Of a DNA stretch of 64,000 nucleotides, positions 8,598 to 18,080 are shown one piece after another. Position 1 is the stretch's first letter; every line of letters starts with the position of its first letter. The translations under genes were made by a program, and so were the position numbers. The notes under the pieces are model-generated. The model saw nothing but the letters and a program-made list of their open reading frames with translations. It had not been told where the DNA came from and ran no database searches. Location of the stretch: positions 248,001-312,000 of the forward strand of contig NZ_JAMCCQ010000005.1 in the NCBI RefSeq assembly GCF_023370775.1, read 5' to 3'. Origin of the DNA: Marivita sp. GX14005. GTDB taxonomy: Bacteria > Pseudomonadota > Alphaproteobacteria > Rhodobacterales > Rhodobacteraceae.

Positions 8598-9464
8598 TCA
8601 GCGGGTCTTTCTGTCGATGGCGTCGGCGATCAGATCGTCGAACCGCTCGGGCGTAGGCGCGTCTGTCAGATCGTGGGCGTCGATGGTCACGCCCCAGTTG
8701 CGCGCCATCGCCTCGTAGAGCGGGCGGCGGTGATCGAGCGCCTGAGCGTAGGTCCAGCGGATGAAGCCGTCAGGGTCAACGTCGCTGCCCTTCACGTTGT
8801 TATGACTGAGGTATTCAGCCCAGACGCGGTCGAGGAATTGCGGCTGGTAGGCCATGGGTTTCGGCGCCTTGTCGAACCGGCGGACCAATTCCTGCGTATG
8901 CGCATCATCGCCCTTGATCCAGACCAGAAGCGCATGGCGCGACAAATCCGTCAGGATGGGGTCGGCCGGATCTTCGGGATCGACCCATTCGCAGATCGAT
9001 CCGCCGGTGTCGCAGACAAAATGCGGGTAGCCATAGAGATCCATCGCCCGGTCGATGAAATACCCGGTATCGAGCAGCGCGGCCATTTCCGCCCGGCGGA
9101 ACTGGTCCTGCCGCTTGCGATAGATATCGATGGGCAGCCCGCCGCGCGCCGGATCGCCCGGCTTGCCGAGATAGGCCGACACGGGCGCGAGGTTGTGAAA
9201 GCTGATATTGGAGCCGATATAGATCGAATCCGTCATCAGCAGATCGCGCAGGAACGGCACTTTCATCGCTTCGCGCTTGGCGTTGTCGGCGATGTATTCG
9301 CCCATGTAGCGGGTGCCGATGCGGTAATCGATGGAGTAGTGAAACCACGCGCCTGTCTCGCGCAGCAGGTTCGACAGATGTGTCTTGCCGAGCCCCGACA
9401 TGGCAAAGAGAACAACACGCTTATGCGGCGCGCGCCGCCAATCCTCACCCGATCTGTAGATCAT
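8598..9464 (-). CDS. Uncharacterised P-loop NTPase coupled to metA
   Basis: A 288-residue protein with a Walker A motif in its first 30 residues ([16 protein letters not shown], residues about 20-35), directly after a short basic start and a beta-strand-like VVLF. The acidic [17 protein letters not shown] follows, then a long domain without recognisable motifs. The layout resembles small nucleoside- or shikimate-type kinases, with one P-loop near the N-terminus, but no substrate motif is evident. Its stop is 4 bases from the metA start. I do not know its function. The context suggests methionine or homoserine metabolism. Confidence 0.8.
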   Translation of the reverse strand: MIYRSGEDWRRAPHKRVVLFAMSGLGKTHLSNLLRETGAWFHYSIDYRIGTRYMGEYIADNAKREAMKVPFLRDLLMTDSIYIGSNISFHNLAPVSAYLGKPGDPARGGLPIDIYRKRQDQFRRAEMAALLDTGYFIDRAMDLYGYPHFVCDTGGSICEWVDPEDPADPILTDLSRHALLVWIKGDDAHTQELVRRFDKAPKPMAYQPQFLDRVWAEYLSHNNVKGSDVDPDGFIRWTYAQALDHRRPLYEAMARNWGVTIDAHDLTDAPTPERFDDLIADAIDRKTR

Positions 9465-9521
9465 CCTGCCGCCCCGATGCCCGCCTTCTTCGCTTGGAAG
9501 TAGCGATTGGGCGGCGGGCCG

Positions 9522-10433
9522 TCAAACCGTTGTCGCCCGGCGGCTCCACAAACGCCCGTCGATGATGCTCAACCCCAGCGCCAGCAGCGCGAAGCCCAGA
9601 TATTCTGCCGGGTAAAGGCTTTCACCGCGCACCAATGCACCGAGCGTGATGGCCACCGGCGGGATAATGAGCGTGACGAGAAGCAGGTTGCCGCTGCCGG
9701 CCATTGCCAGAACGCGGTAATAAAGCAGAAAGGCCAGCGCGGTGGCGATGACGGCGTAGTAGGCGATGGCGGCCCATGTCGTCGGGGCCAGCGTGAGATC
9801 CGGCACCCCTTCCACGAGGATCGCAAGCGGTGCCATGACGAGCGACGATCCAGCCAGCATGCTGGCTGCGGCCAGCACGGGCGGCACGCCGCCCAGCATC
9901 TTGCGCCCCCAAGCGCCGGCGCAGGCGTAGGACAGCGTTCCGGCCACCACCGCAAGTTGCGCCAGCGATGTCGTGTCGAACTGCGCCAGCGCCTCCGGCC
10001 CGATCGCCGTCAGCACACCGGCGAACCCGATCCCGACCCCCAGCAGCTTGCGCGGCGTGAGCCGTTCATCGGCAAAGACGATGGCAGCGACGACAATGCC
10101 GAAAATCGCCGTCGATGCGTTGAAGATGGACGTCAGCCCGGACGGGATATGAAGCTGCCCCCAGGCCATCAGGCTGAACGGGATCACGTTGTTGAGCAAC
10201 CCCATCACCAGGAACGCGCCCCAGAGCTTCGGATCGCGGGGGATGGGAATGCGGCGCAGCGCAACCACAGACCAAAGAACCAGCATCGCCCAGAACGTGC
10301 GATGCAGAACCGACGTCAGCGGCCCGATTTCATCGAGCGCGGTGCGGATGGCGAGGAATTAGCCGCCCCAGATCAGCCCAAGCAGGAGAAGCTCGGTCCA
10401 TGCGCGGGAGGACAAGGAGGTTTGCTGTGTCAT
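9522..10433 (-). pseudogene. EamA/DMT-family transporter interrupted by an in-frame stop
   Basis: From an ATG at 10433 (MTQQTSLSSRAWTELLLLG) the frame encodes a ten-helix drug/metabolite transporter, but codon 25 is TAA (10359-10361). It sits in the family motif LIWGG-x-FLAIRTAL, where a serine is usual; TCA to TAA is a single base change. The frame then stays open for 278 codons (two EamA halves, ending RLWSRRATTV). The ATG at 10286 could restart translation but would lose the first one or two helices. It may be a recent null allele or a sequence error. A coding gap of about 130 bases upstream holds only the fadL terminator. Confidence 0.8.
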
Positions 10434-10501
10434 GCCACAGCCATAACGCGATGCGGGGACGCGGCGCGACCCGGAACCTGCGCCTAGACGCAGTAGGCAC
10501 G

Positions 10502-10534
10502 AAAAAGCCCCGCCGACAGTGTGCGACGGGGCTC
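10502..10534 (-). terminator. Rho-independent terminator of the fadL-like gene
   Basis: Read on the minus strand, GAGCCCCGTCG and CGGCGGGGCT form a strong stem around a short loop, followed by five T residues (the AAAAA at 10502-10506 on the plus strand). It lies about 33 bases after the fadL-like stop and upstream of the EamA pseudogene, so it separates the two units. Confidence 0.8.
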
Positions 10535-10566
10535 TGGAGGCTCCGGGCGGTGGGCACCCGGAGAAA

Positions 10567-11850
10567 TCAGAATTCGGTCGTCAGCGTCAGGCCGATGCCG
10601 ATGGCGTTGTTGTCCTCGAACTTCACGCCAGAGGCGTCTTCGGCGTCGCCGACCCAGGCATATTCGATCCCGCCGCGCAGGGTCATGTTGTCCATCTTGT
10701 ATTGCCCGCCGATGCCAAGGCTGACGATCCCGTCACGCGGCGCGAGGCGCGACTGGATATCGTCGAGATCGGGCTCATAGGTGATCTGCGCAAAACCGGA
10801 GACCGCATCGGTGAACTGCCGTCCAACGCCCAGCTTGTAGGTCCAGACATCGCTCGGGAAACTGGTGATCTCGCCGCCGGTGACGTCCTCGTATTGCGGT
10901 GTCGCGACCGACCATTTCTCCCACTCGGACCACTTGATCTGGCCGAAGACGAGCGTGCCGGGGGCAACGCCGGTCTGGAAATCGAGCGCGACGGTCTGCG
11001 GGATGGTCACGTCGTTCTCGCCATCCTCGGTATCGATGCCAAGGCCGGGGATCGTCTCGGACGCATCGAAGGTATGCGTGATCTCGGATTCGTAGGTCAG
11101 CGCGACGCGCAGCGCGATATCGGGGATCTCGTAGGCGACGCCCAGAACGGCGCCCCAATCGCCCTCGTAATCGGCGGAGGCGTTGAATTCCATGCTGGTG
11201 CCGAAATCCTGCGCTGCCCCGCCGAGCCGCTGCGCCTTCGCACCGAGCTGCTGCGCCTGCGCGCCGAGCGCTTGCGCTTCGGCAAGGTTCCCGGCGGCCT
11301 GTGCGGCGGCGGCCTGCGCGCCAAGCTCCTGCGCCCGCGCGCCGATGGCCTGCGCGTTGCCGCCGACGCGGCTCCGCACCAGAAGGTCGGGAATGGTGAT
11401 TTCTGCCTTGCTGCGCAGATAGCGCGCGCCGCCATAGACCGACACGCGATCATTGATCCGGTAGCGCGCGAGGGCGGCGATCTGCTGGCTGTCCCATTCG
11501 GCGGCCAAGCCGGTATAGACGCCCTTCGAATAGTCCGAATCCGCACCATAGGGCGTGTTGACGTATAGACCGAAGGCCAGTTTCTCGTTGATGTCGTTCT
11601 TATACGCAAAGCCGAAATTCTGGTAGCTTTCGGCCATATCTCCGGTTTTGTCCTGCCCGCCGCCGGCGGCGGTCAGCTCGGGCGTGTATTCGCCCGAAAC
11701 GTCGGGGGACACGGCCGAGAAGCTCAACCGAACCTTGTTGCCGCTTTCGAACAGCAGCCCGTAATCATTGCTCATGCGCTCGATCCCGCCGGCCTGCGCA
11801 GCGCCCGCTGCCACAGCCAGCGCGAAGGCGCTCGTCATCAGTCGTGTCAT
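10567..11850 (-). CDS. FadL/OmpP1-family outer-membrane transporter with a heptad-repeat insert
   Basis: A 427-residue outer-membrane beta-barrel related to FadL, which takes up long-chain fatty acids and other hydrophobic compounds. A signal peptide ends at AGAAQA (about residue 20), and the chain ends in phenylalanine (TLTTEF), as barrel proteins do. The N-terminal NDYGLLFESGN region matches the family hatch. Residues about 165-217 are unusual: a run of A-Q-x-L-G-A-x heptads predicted to be a long helix, inserted between strands. It has its own terminator (10502-10534) and a 121-base upstream region, so it is probably monocistronic. Confidence 0.88.
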   Translation of the reverse strand: MTRLMTSAFALAVAAGAAQAGGIERMSNDYGLLFESGNKVRLSFSAVSPDVSGEYTPELTAAGGGQDKTGDMAESYQNFGFAYKNDINEKLAFGLYVNTPYGADSDYSKGVYTGLAAEWDSQQIAALARYRINDRVSVYGGARYLRSKAEITIPDLLVRSRVGGNAQAIGARAQELGAQAAAAQAAGNLAEAQALGAQAQQLGAKAQRLGGAAQDFGTSMEFNASADYEGDWGAVLGVAYEIPDIALRVALTYESEITHTFDASETIPGLGIDTEDGENDVTIPQTVALDFQTGVAPGTLVFGQIKWSEWEKWSVATPQYEDVTGGEITSFPSDVWTYKLGVGRQFTDAVSGFAQITYEPDLDDIQSRLAPRDGIVSLGIGGQYKMDNMTLRGGIEYAWVGDAEDASGVKFEDNNAIGIGLTLTTEF

Positions 11851-11971
11851 GGTCCCTCATCCCTTGTCATGGGTGTCTCATCCTACCCGCGACGGTAGAG
11901 AGCCGCTTGTCGCCGGGTCAATTTTGACCATACGTCACATGGCGCGGAACTTGCGCAGCGTCACATTCTTG

Positions 11972-12835
11972 TTACGCCCGCGCGCTGGCACGGATGTTGT
12001 AGTAATTCGCCGCGAAAATCACCGCCGCGCCGAGCAGCACGTATGGGTCGAGCGGTTCGGCATAAAGCAGTACACCAACGATGACGATCACCGGCAGGCG
12101 GGTGAAATCTATCGGCATCACGATGCTGGCCGGGGCGAGCGACAGCGCCGTGGTCAGGCAGAAATGCGCGACCAGCCCCGCCACCGCGATCACCGCGACA
12201 AAGGGCAGGTTGGCCAGCGTCGGCAACGCGATGGCGCCATCCGCACCGGCGCAGATCAGCCCGAGCGCGGCCTGCATGGTGGTCAGGTAGAACAGGATGC
12301 AGGTGATCGTCTCCGTCCGCGTCAGCCGGCGCGTCAGCACCGCCGATCCGGCAAAGCCGATAGCGGCAAGCGCGGCGGCGATGAGCCCGGCATCGACGCT
12401 TTGCGCACCGGGGCGGGTGACGATCAGGATACCGATGAACCCCGCCGCGCCGGCGATGAGCTGCGAGCGGGTCAGCCTTTCGTTCAGCACCAGCGGCGCC
12501 AGCACCATCACCCAGAGCGGCGAGGTGAACTCCAGCGCGAAGACCTGCGCGAGCGGGATGGTCGCGATCGCATAGAACCAAAGGTTCTGTCCGGTGAAGT
12601 GGCAGATGTTGCGGGCAAGATGCGCGCCCGGCTTGCGTGTGCGGATTTGCGTCAGCGTGCCGGCGTAGCCCGCCACGACGATCACGATCCCGGCGCCGAT
12701 CACGCTGCGATAGAGCATGATCTCGAACGTATCGAGATCGAGGCTCACCGCGCGCCCGGCAATCGCCATGGCGGTGAAGGACAGGATCGATCCGATCATC
12801 CAGAGGCAGGCGCGCAGGGTGGGAGACAGCAACAT
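11972..12835 (-). CDS. EamA/DMT-family transporter
   Basis: A 287-residue inner-membrane protein with ten predicted helices in two EamA repeats. Examples are GSILSFTAMAIAGRAV near the start, PLWVMVLAPLVLNERLT at the end of the first half, and PIDFTRLPVIVIVGVLLYAEPL in the second. This subgroup resembles the Rhodobacterales transporters often annotated as S-adenosylmethionine or riboflavin exporters, but the substrate cannot be assigned. The ATG at 12835 (MLLSPTLRACL) begins just before the first helix. It lies 38 bases after the SH3-like gene and probably forms the end of the guaA operon. Confidence 0.88.
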   Translation of the reverse strand: MLLSPTLRACLWMIGSILSFTAMAIAGRAVSLDLDTFEIMLYRSVIGAGIVIVVAGYAGTLTQIRTRKPGAHLARNICHFTGQNLWFYAIATIPLAQVFALEFTSPLWVMVLAPLVLNERLTRSQLIAGAAGFIGILIVTRPGAQSVDAGLIAAALAAIGFAGSAVLTRRLTRTETITCILFYLTTMQAALGLICAGADGAIALPTLANLPFVAVIAVAGLVAHFCLTTALSLAPASIVMPIDFTRLPVIVIVGVLLYAEPLDPYVLLGAAVIFAANYYNIRASARA

Positions 12836-12873
12836 GCGCCCAGCCCTAGGCCGGGTGCGACAGGCTCGCAAGA

Positions 12874-13482
12874 TCAATCCGGCAGGAAGGTGCAGCAGCC
12901 CGACAGCAGGCGTCGCTCTGCGCCATGTTGCAGCCCCACAAGCGCGGTCCAACCATAGCTGCGATCGCTCATCCCATCGGAGCAAAGCGCGCCGAACACA
13001 TGCGCCTCGGCCCGCGCGTCTGTGCCGGTCAGCGTGACGCGTGCAGGGCTGCCGATCCGGCCCTCGGCAATGGTCACGTCAGAGATATCGAGCGCCAGCG
13101 GCGGGCTGCCCGGTGCGTCGAACCGGGCGGCAGAACTCGACAGGGTGAGGGACCAGAACGGCTCGGTTCCGCTGCAGGACAGACCGTCCGGCAGGGATGA
13201 GGTTTCAAGCGTATCGGGTTGATCGGGAACAAGGAACCGCGCCGCCGCCCAGAGATCACGCTCGCCCCGCGCGATGCGCGCCCAGTCGCCGCTGTCGTCA
13301 AAGCCGATCACTTCGACATGCCGCGTATCGGGGTCGAGATCGCCCAGATCCTCGGCCTGCGCCGATGGCGCGGCGCGCAAGTTCAGAACGTCGTCCTGCG
13401 CCACGCCGGTCACCCGGAAATAGCCCGGCTCCGCGCCCGCAAGAGCAGGAAGCGCCAGGAAAAGGCAGGCCGCGCGGATCAT
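12874..13482 (-). CDS. Secreted SH3-like domain protein
   Basis: A 202-residue exported protein with a signal peptide [17 protein letters not shown]. An SH3b-like domain follows, with the diagnostic [16 protein letters not shown] at about residues 33-48 (a hallmark of bacterial SH3 modules that bind cell-wall peptides). The C-terminal part contains EPFWSLTL and the cysteine-rich ends [13 protein letters not shown] and [10 protein letters not shown], resembling the COG3650/DUF306-like lipoprotein region. I chose ATG 13482, which forms an ATGA overlap with the guaA stop; an ATG two codons earlier is possible. Function beyond the envelope location is unknown. Confidence 0.82.
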   Translation of the reverse strand: MIRAACLFLALPALAGAEPGYFRVTGVAQDDVLNLRAAPSAQAEDLGDLDPDTRHVEVIGFDDSGDWARIARGERDLWAAARFLVPDQPDTLETSSLPDGLSCSGTEPFWSLTLSSSAARFDAPGSPPLALDISDVTIAEGRIGSPARVTLTGTDARAEAHVFGALCSDGMSDRSYGWTALVGLQHGAERRLLSGCCTFLPD

Positions 13483-15050
13483 TCCCATTCGATGGTGCCC
13501 GGCGGTTTCGACGTGATGTCATAGGTCACGCGGTTGATCCCGCGCACCTCGTTGATGATGCGCGTTGCTGTCTCGCCAAGGAAATCATGGCTGAACGGGT
13601 AGTAATCGGCGGTCATGCCGTCTACCGAAGTCACGGCCCGCAACGCGCAGGCGAAATCATAGGTGCGCCCGTCGCCCATCACGCCGACGGTGCGGACGGG
13701 CAGGATGGCGACGAAGGCCTGCCAGATCTCGTCGTAAAGACCATGCTTGCGGATCTGGTCGATATAGACGGCGTCGGCCTTGCGCAGGATGTCGAGCTTT
13801 TCGCGCGTGATCTCTCCGGGGCAGCGGATGGCAAGGCCGGGACCGGGGAAGGGGTGGCGACCGATGAAGCTGTCCGGCAGGCCCAACTCGCGGCCCAGCT
13901 CGCGCACCTCGTCCTTGAAGAGCTCGCGCAGCGGCTCGACCAGCTTGAGCCCCATCTTCTCCGGCAAGCCGCCGACATTGTGGTGCGATTTGATCGTGAC
14001 GGAGGGGCCGCCGCTGAAGCTGACGCTTTCGATCACGTCGGGGTAAAGCGTGCCCTGCGCAAGAAACTCTGCACCCTCGATCTCGCTCGCGTATTTCTGG
14101 AACACGTCGATGAACAGCCGCCCGATGATTTTTCGCTTTGTTTCCGGGTCGCTTACGCCGTCAAGCTCACCCAGAAAGAGCTCCTGTTCCTGCGCGTGGA
14201 TCACCTGAAGGTTCATGTGATCGCGGAACATCGTGACGACCTCTTCGGCCTCGTTCAGCCGCAGCAGTCCGTGATCGACGAACACGCAGGTGAGCTGATC
14301 GCCGATCGCCTCGTGCAGAAGCGCCGCCGCGACCGAGCTGTCAACGCCGCCCGAGAGGCCGCAGATGACCTTCTTGTCGCCGACCTGATCGCGGATCTTG
14401 CGGATCGCTTCATCCTTGTAGGCGTCCATCGTCCAATCGCCGGAGAACCCGGCCAGTTGCACGAAATTCTGGTAAAGCGTGCGCCCGTTCGGCGTGTGAT
14501 GCACTTCGGGGTGGAACTGCACCGCGTAGAAATGGCGCGCGCGGTCGGCCGTGATCGCGAAAGGCGCGCCGGGGGACGTGCCAAGAACCTCGAATTCCGG
14601 TGCAAGATCAGCGACATGATCGCCGTGGCTCATCCAGACCTGCTCGCGCCCCGAGCCGTCCATGAACCAACCCTTGAGGATATCGTCGCGCCTGTCCGAC
14701 GGTTTGACCCAGGCGCGCCCGAACTCGGCGGTCGCGTGCTCGCCCGCTTCCACGCGGCCGCCCAGATCCTGCATCATCACCTGTTGGCCATAGCAGATCC
14801 CGAGGATCGGAACGCCCAGATCGTAGACCTGCCGCGGCGGGCGGGGCGAGCCTTCGCGCATGACGCTGTCCGGGCCGCCGGAAAAGATCACCGCCTTGGG
14901 CGCAAATTCCTCGAGAAAGGCGGCGGTGACGTTCTGATACGGATGGATTTCGCAATAGACATTCAATTCCCGCAAGCGCCGCGCGATAAGCTGCGTCACC
15001 TGGCTGCCGAAATCAATGATGAGAAGGCGGTCATGCTGGTCTGTGATCAT
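13479..15050 (-). CDS. guaA: GMP synthase (glutamine-hydrolysing)
   Basis: GuaA converts XMP to GMP. The 523-residue protein has the N-terminal class I glutamine amidotransferase (start [17 protein letters not shown], nucleophile in ILGICYGQQ, histidine in [10 protein letters not shown]). The ATP-pyrophosphatase domain has the P-loop [12 protein letters not shown], and the dimerisation domain ends GTIEWE. ATG 15050 gives the standard start ([10 protein letters not shown]). It shares an ATGA overlap with the downstream SH3-like gene and lies 51 bases after a small membrane protein. Confidence 0.98.
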   Translation of the reverse strand: MITDQHDRLLIIDFGSQVTQLIARRLRELNVYCEIHPYQNVTAAFLEEFAPKAVIFSGGPDSVMREGSPRPPRQVYDLGVPILGICYGQQVMMQDLGGRVEAGEHATAEFGRAWVKPSDRRDDILKGWFMDGSGREQVWMSHGDHVADLAPEFEVLGTSPGAPFAITADRARHFYAVQFHPEVHHTPNGRTLYQNFVQLAGFSGDWTMDAYKDEAIRKIRDQVGDKKVICGLSGGVDSSVAAALLHEAIGDQLTCVFVDHGLLRLNEAEEVVTMFRDHMNLQVIHAQEQELFLGELDGVSDPETKRKIIGRLFIDVFQKYASEIEGAEFLAQGTLYPDVIESVSFSGGPSVTIKSHHNVGGLPEKMGLKLVEPLRELFKDEVRELGRELGLPDSFIGRHPFPGPGLAIRCPGEITREKLDILRKADAVYIDQIRKHGLYDEIWQAFVAILPVRTVGVMGDGRTYDFACALRAVTSVDGMTADYYPFSHDFLGETATRIINEVRGINRVTYDITSKPPGTIEWE

Positions 15051-15101
15051 GCCGTCTGATAGGCACAGCCCGCGCAAATGGCAATATGAGCCGTGCCGCG
15101 A

Positions 15102-15287
15102 TCAGATGCGATCATAGGCGCGGTGCACCAGATAGGCGCCGCCGATCCAGACCAGAAAGCACACGACGATGGACCATCCGAAGGGGATGACATCGCCCGC
15201 GAAGCCGAAGAGCAGCACCGCCACGCCCGCAAGCAGGACAAGGAACATCATCAGGGTTTTTTTCGTGCCGTAACGCATGGGGAACAT
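15102..15287 (-). CDS. Small two-helix membrane protein
   Basis: A 61-residue protein with two hydrophobic helices (LMMFLVLLAGVAVLLFGF and WSIVVCFLVWIGGAYLVH) joined by a short turn and ending in a basic tail (RAYDRI). I do not recognise a family. ATG 15287 has AGG nine bases upstream; ATG 15278 (MRYGTKKTL) is an equally plausible start. It lies just upstream of guaA and just after the DUF2270 gene, all on the minus strand, so it is probably co-transcribed with guaA. Confidence 0.6.
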   Translation of the reverse strand: MFPMRYGTKKTLMMFLVLLAGVAVLLFGFAGDVIPFGWSIVVCFLVWIGGAYLVHRAYDRI

Positions 15288-15341
15288 CCGGTGTTGCCTG
15301 AACCTTGCAGGCATAACCGCGCCGCCGCGCCGCCGGTTCCG

Positions 15342-16046
15342 TCAGCCCATGGAATCGGATCGGCTCTTGCCGCTTTTCGCGCTTCGGTAGGCGTCATGCC
15401 GCTTCGACCAGATCGCGATCCCGGCCCAGATGCCGACATAGATCGTGCCGACGAGGAAAAGAATCTCGCCCGGAATCGGCCCCACATCGGCGCGGTCGAT
15501 CACCTGCGACCAATGCTCGATGGGCGTGGGATGCACGGCGAGCTTGCCGATGAAGGCCACCGCCTGAATGAGCAGGATCCAGAGGTAATTGCTTCGGATG
15601 CGCCGGCCTACGGCGACCAGAAAGCCGACATGGTATTTCGGGCGCATGTAATCTTCGGCCAGCGTGTCCTGCCAGTTCTCCTCCAGATGCAGGTCGCCCT
15701 CGATCAGCATCGGCGCGTAGAAGTGCTTTTCCATCCAGCGGCAGCGCGCGCGCCAGACGTTGAAATAGCGATAGCGCCGCGCCTCCAGCATCAGGAACAG
15801 CAGGATCAGGATGCCCACCAGCACCAGCGGCAGCGGCGAGGCGGTGGGCGAGGAAAACGAGATCGACAGCGCAACGCCCAGCGTGACCACCGACCAATTC
15901 GTCGTCGTATCGAGCCGCGTGCGCCAGATGGTGCTGCGATAGACCTCGCCGCGATAAAGATGCGCGACCGCGCCGATCTCGGCGGTGGTGAGCGCATTGC
16001 GCTCGGTCTCGGCGGCGGGGGGCGGTTCGGAAAGGTGTGAGGTCAT
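15342..16046 (-). CDS. DUF2270 integral membrane protein
   Basis: A 234-residue membrane protein of the DUF2270 family (function unknown). Family motifs are visible: HLYRGEVYRSTIWRTRLD before the first two helices, EARRYRYFNVWRARCRW and MEKHFYAPML in the cytoplasmic segment, and a C-terminal pair of helices. The start is uncertain. ATG 16046 (MTSHLSEPPPAAETE) and ATG 16076 (ten codons longer) are both possible and neither has a clear Shine-Dalgarno. It is divergent from the MttB-like gene across about 190 bases. Confidence 0.82.
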   Translation of the reverse strand: MTSHLSEPPPAAETERNALTTAEIGAVAHLYRGEVYRSTIWRTRLDTTTNWSVVTLGVALSISFSSPTASPLPLVLVGILILLFLMLEARRYRYFNVWRARCRWMEKHFYAPMLIEGDLHLEENWQDTLAEDYMRPKYHVGFLVAVGRRIRSNYLWILLIQAVAFIGKLAVHPTPIEHWSQVIDRADVGPIPGEILFLVGTIYVGIWAGIAIWSKRHDAYRSAKSGKSRSDSMG

Positions 16047-16234
16047 GAAAAGGCCGGTTTTTTCTACTTTGGCCATGTTGCACATCCGCAGCCGAGCGGT
16101 CAAAGCGTCCGGGCCGCGCGATACGCATGCTATGTCGTTTTTGCCCCGCAAGTGGCGCAAACCGCAAGAGAGGCAAGGCGCGCGCAAGCTATGCCAATCG
16201 TCAAGGACGCATTGCGCGAATGAAGGAGCAGGCC

Positions 16235-17773
16235 ATGGCAGAGGGAGCGATCCGCAGACGGGGCGGCGGGGGCGCATCGCGGCGCGCCGCGCGTTCGGCC
16301 GTCAGCTTCGAGACCGCCCGGTTCATCGAGCGCAAGATCCCGAATTTCGAGATCCTGACCGAAGAGGCGCTCGAAATCATCGAGGCCAATGCCGAAACCG
16401 TACTGGAAGAGATCGGCGTGAACGTGGTGAACAATCCCGGCGCGCTCGATTTGTGGCGCGAGGCGGGCGCGGATGTGACCGGCGAGCGGGTGCGCATCCC
16501 GCGCGGCCTTGCGCGCAAGCTTTGCGCGACGGCGCCGTCGAGTTACACGCAGCACGCCCGCAACCCCGACCGTTCGGTCGAAATCGGTGGCAAGAGCCTC
16601 GTTCTCGCGCCGGTCTACGGGCCGCCTTTCGTGCATGATGCGACCGCCGGGCGGCGCTACGCGACGATGGCCGATTTCGAGAATTTCGTGAAGCTGGGCT
16701 ATATGTCCAAATGGCTGCACCATTCCGGCGGCACCGTGTGCGAGCCGACGGATATTCCCGTCAACAAGCGCCATCTCGACATGCTGATGGCGCATATGAC
16801 GCTGAGCGACAAGCCGTTCATGGGGTCGGTCACTGAACCCAGCCGCGCGCAGGACAGTGTGGAGATGTGCGAGATCCTCTTCGGAAAGGAGTTCGTGCCG
16901 AACAACACGGTGATGACCTCGCTCGTCAACATCAACTCCCCGATGACCTTCGACGACGTGATGATGGGCGCGCTGGAGGTCTATGCGAAGAACAACCAGG
17001 CCTGCATCATCAGCCCCTTCATCGTCGGCGGTGCGATGGCGCCTGTGTCGGTCGCCGGAACGCTGACGCAGGTTCTGGCCGAGGTGATGGCGGGCATCGC
17101 CTATAGCCAGCTGATCCGTCCCGGTGCGCCGGTGATCTTCGGCGCTTTCGTCACCTCGATCGACATGAATTCCGGCGCGCCCACCTTCGGCACGCCGGAG
17201 GCGAGCCAGATCACCTATGGCGCGGGCCAGCTTGCGCGCCGGCTTGGACTGCCGTTCCGTTCGGCGGGCAGTTTCACCGGATCGAAACTGCCTGACGCGC
17301 AGGCCGCCTATGAGACGGCGAACACGCTCAACATGGGGCTGCTGTCGGGCGTGAACTTCATGCTGCATGCCTGCGGCTGGCTCGAAGGCGGGCTTGTCGC
17401 GTCGTTCGAGAAATTCGTGATGGATGCCGACCAGCTCGGCGCGCTGCACAAAATGGCCGAAGGCATCGCGATGGACGACGAGGCGCAGGCGATGGGCGCG
17501 ATCGCCGAAGTGGGGCCGGGCGGGCACTACCTTGGCTGCGCCCATACGCAGGCGCATTTCAAATCCGCCTTCTGGAAATCGGAGGTGTTCGATTTCAAAC
17601 CCTACGAGACGTGGTGGGAAGAGGGCGCGCGGGACACAATCGCGCTTGCGGCGGAGCGGGTGCGCAAGCAGCTCGAAACCTACCGCCAACCCGCTCTCGA
17701 TCCGGCCATTCACGAGGCGCTGAGCGACTATGTCGCGCGTCGCAAGGCGTCCATGCCGGACGCGTTCACGTAA
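16235..17773 (+). CDS. MttB-family corrinoid methyltransferase, non-pyrrolysine type
   Basis: A 512-residue member of the trimethylamine methyltransferase superfamily, whose members move a methyl group from a quaternary or tertiary amine to a corrinoid protein. ATG 16235 has a good Shine-Dalgarno (AAGGAG, eight bases before). The frame has no in-frame TAG, so it is not a pyrrolysine enzyme. The non-Pyl relatives include glycine betaine and carnitine demethylases. Family segments include HHSGGTVCEPTDIP, VGGAMAPVSVAGTL and GGHYLGCAHTQAHF. No corrinoid protein or tetrahydrofolate methyltransferase is adjacent, so partners must lie elsewhere and the substrate is open. Confidence 0.9.
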   Translation: MAEGAIRRRGGGGASRRAARSAVSFETARFIERKIPNFEILTEEALEIIEANAETVLEEIGVNVVNNPGALDLWREAGADVTGERVRIPRGLARKLCATAPSSYTQHARNPDRSVEIGGKSLVLAPVYGPPFVHDATAGRRYATMADFENFVKLGYMSKWLHHSGGTVCEPTDIPVNKRHLDMLMAHMTLSDKPFMGSVTEPSRAQDSVEMCEILFGKEFVPNNTVMTSLVNINSPMTFDDVMMGALEVYAKNNQACIISPFIVGGAMAPVSVAGTLTQVLAEVMAGIAYSQLIRPGAPVIFGAFVTSIDMNSGAPTFGTPEASQITYGAGQLARRLGLPFRSAGSFTGSKLPDAQAAYETANTLNMGLLSGVNFMLHACGWLEGGLVASFEKFVMDADQLGALHKMAEGIAMDDEAQAMGAIAEVGPGGHYLGCAHTQAHFKSAFWKSEVFDFKPYETWWEEGARDTIALAAERVRKQLETYRQPALDPAIHEALSDYVARRKASMPDAFT

Positions 17774-18080
17774 ACCGCGCCCGTTCGATCATCGCATCGG
17801 CCTGCGCGCGCAGCAGCTGCGTCTCGCCCATCACCGCGCTTAGAATCTCGACATGCTCGGCCACGCTGTAGGACGCGTCGCCCCCGGTGCGCCTTGCGTT
17901 CATCTCGGCTTCCATCTCCATCAGCTTGATCAGCGCCGGGCCCGAGCGCGGCACCATGCCATAGCCCAGCAGTCGCGGCAGCCGTGCATCGCGGCGATAA
18001 TCCTGCGCGGCGATCCGCGCGGCACGGATGAGAAGGCGCGGACGGCGCAGTTTCGAGATCGTGGTCAGAAGGTCTTGCAT
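17766..18080 (-). CDS. DUF6477 family protein
   Basis: A 104-residue basic, helical protein that I recognise as DUF6477, a family I know from Rhodobacteraceae: it starts MQDLLTTISKLRRPRLLIRA and has the conserved GYGMVPRSGPALIKLMEME segment. Function unknown. It converges on the MttB-like gene with an 8-base overlap and is divergent from the DUF6456 helix-turn-helix gene, sharing a 246-base AT-rich intergenic region. No membrane segment or signal peptide is present. Confidence 0.82.
   Translation of the reverse strand: MQDLLTTISKLRRPRLLIRAARIAAQDYRRDARLPRLLGYGMVPRSGPALIKLMEMEAEMNARRTGGDASYSVAEHVEILSAVMGETQLLRAQADAMIERARFT

Noticed and set aside
9465-9521. SAM-type riboswitch ahead of the P-loop/metA operon
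   Set aside because: The 57 bases between the pseudogene end and the operon start show no SAM-II conserved core or pseudoknot that I can recognise, and they are too short to hold one with its promoter.
16047-16234. Cobalamin riboswitch ahead of the MttB-like gene
   Set aside because: No B12-box (GCCACTG type) or long structured leader is visible in the divergent region.
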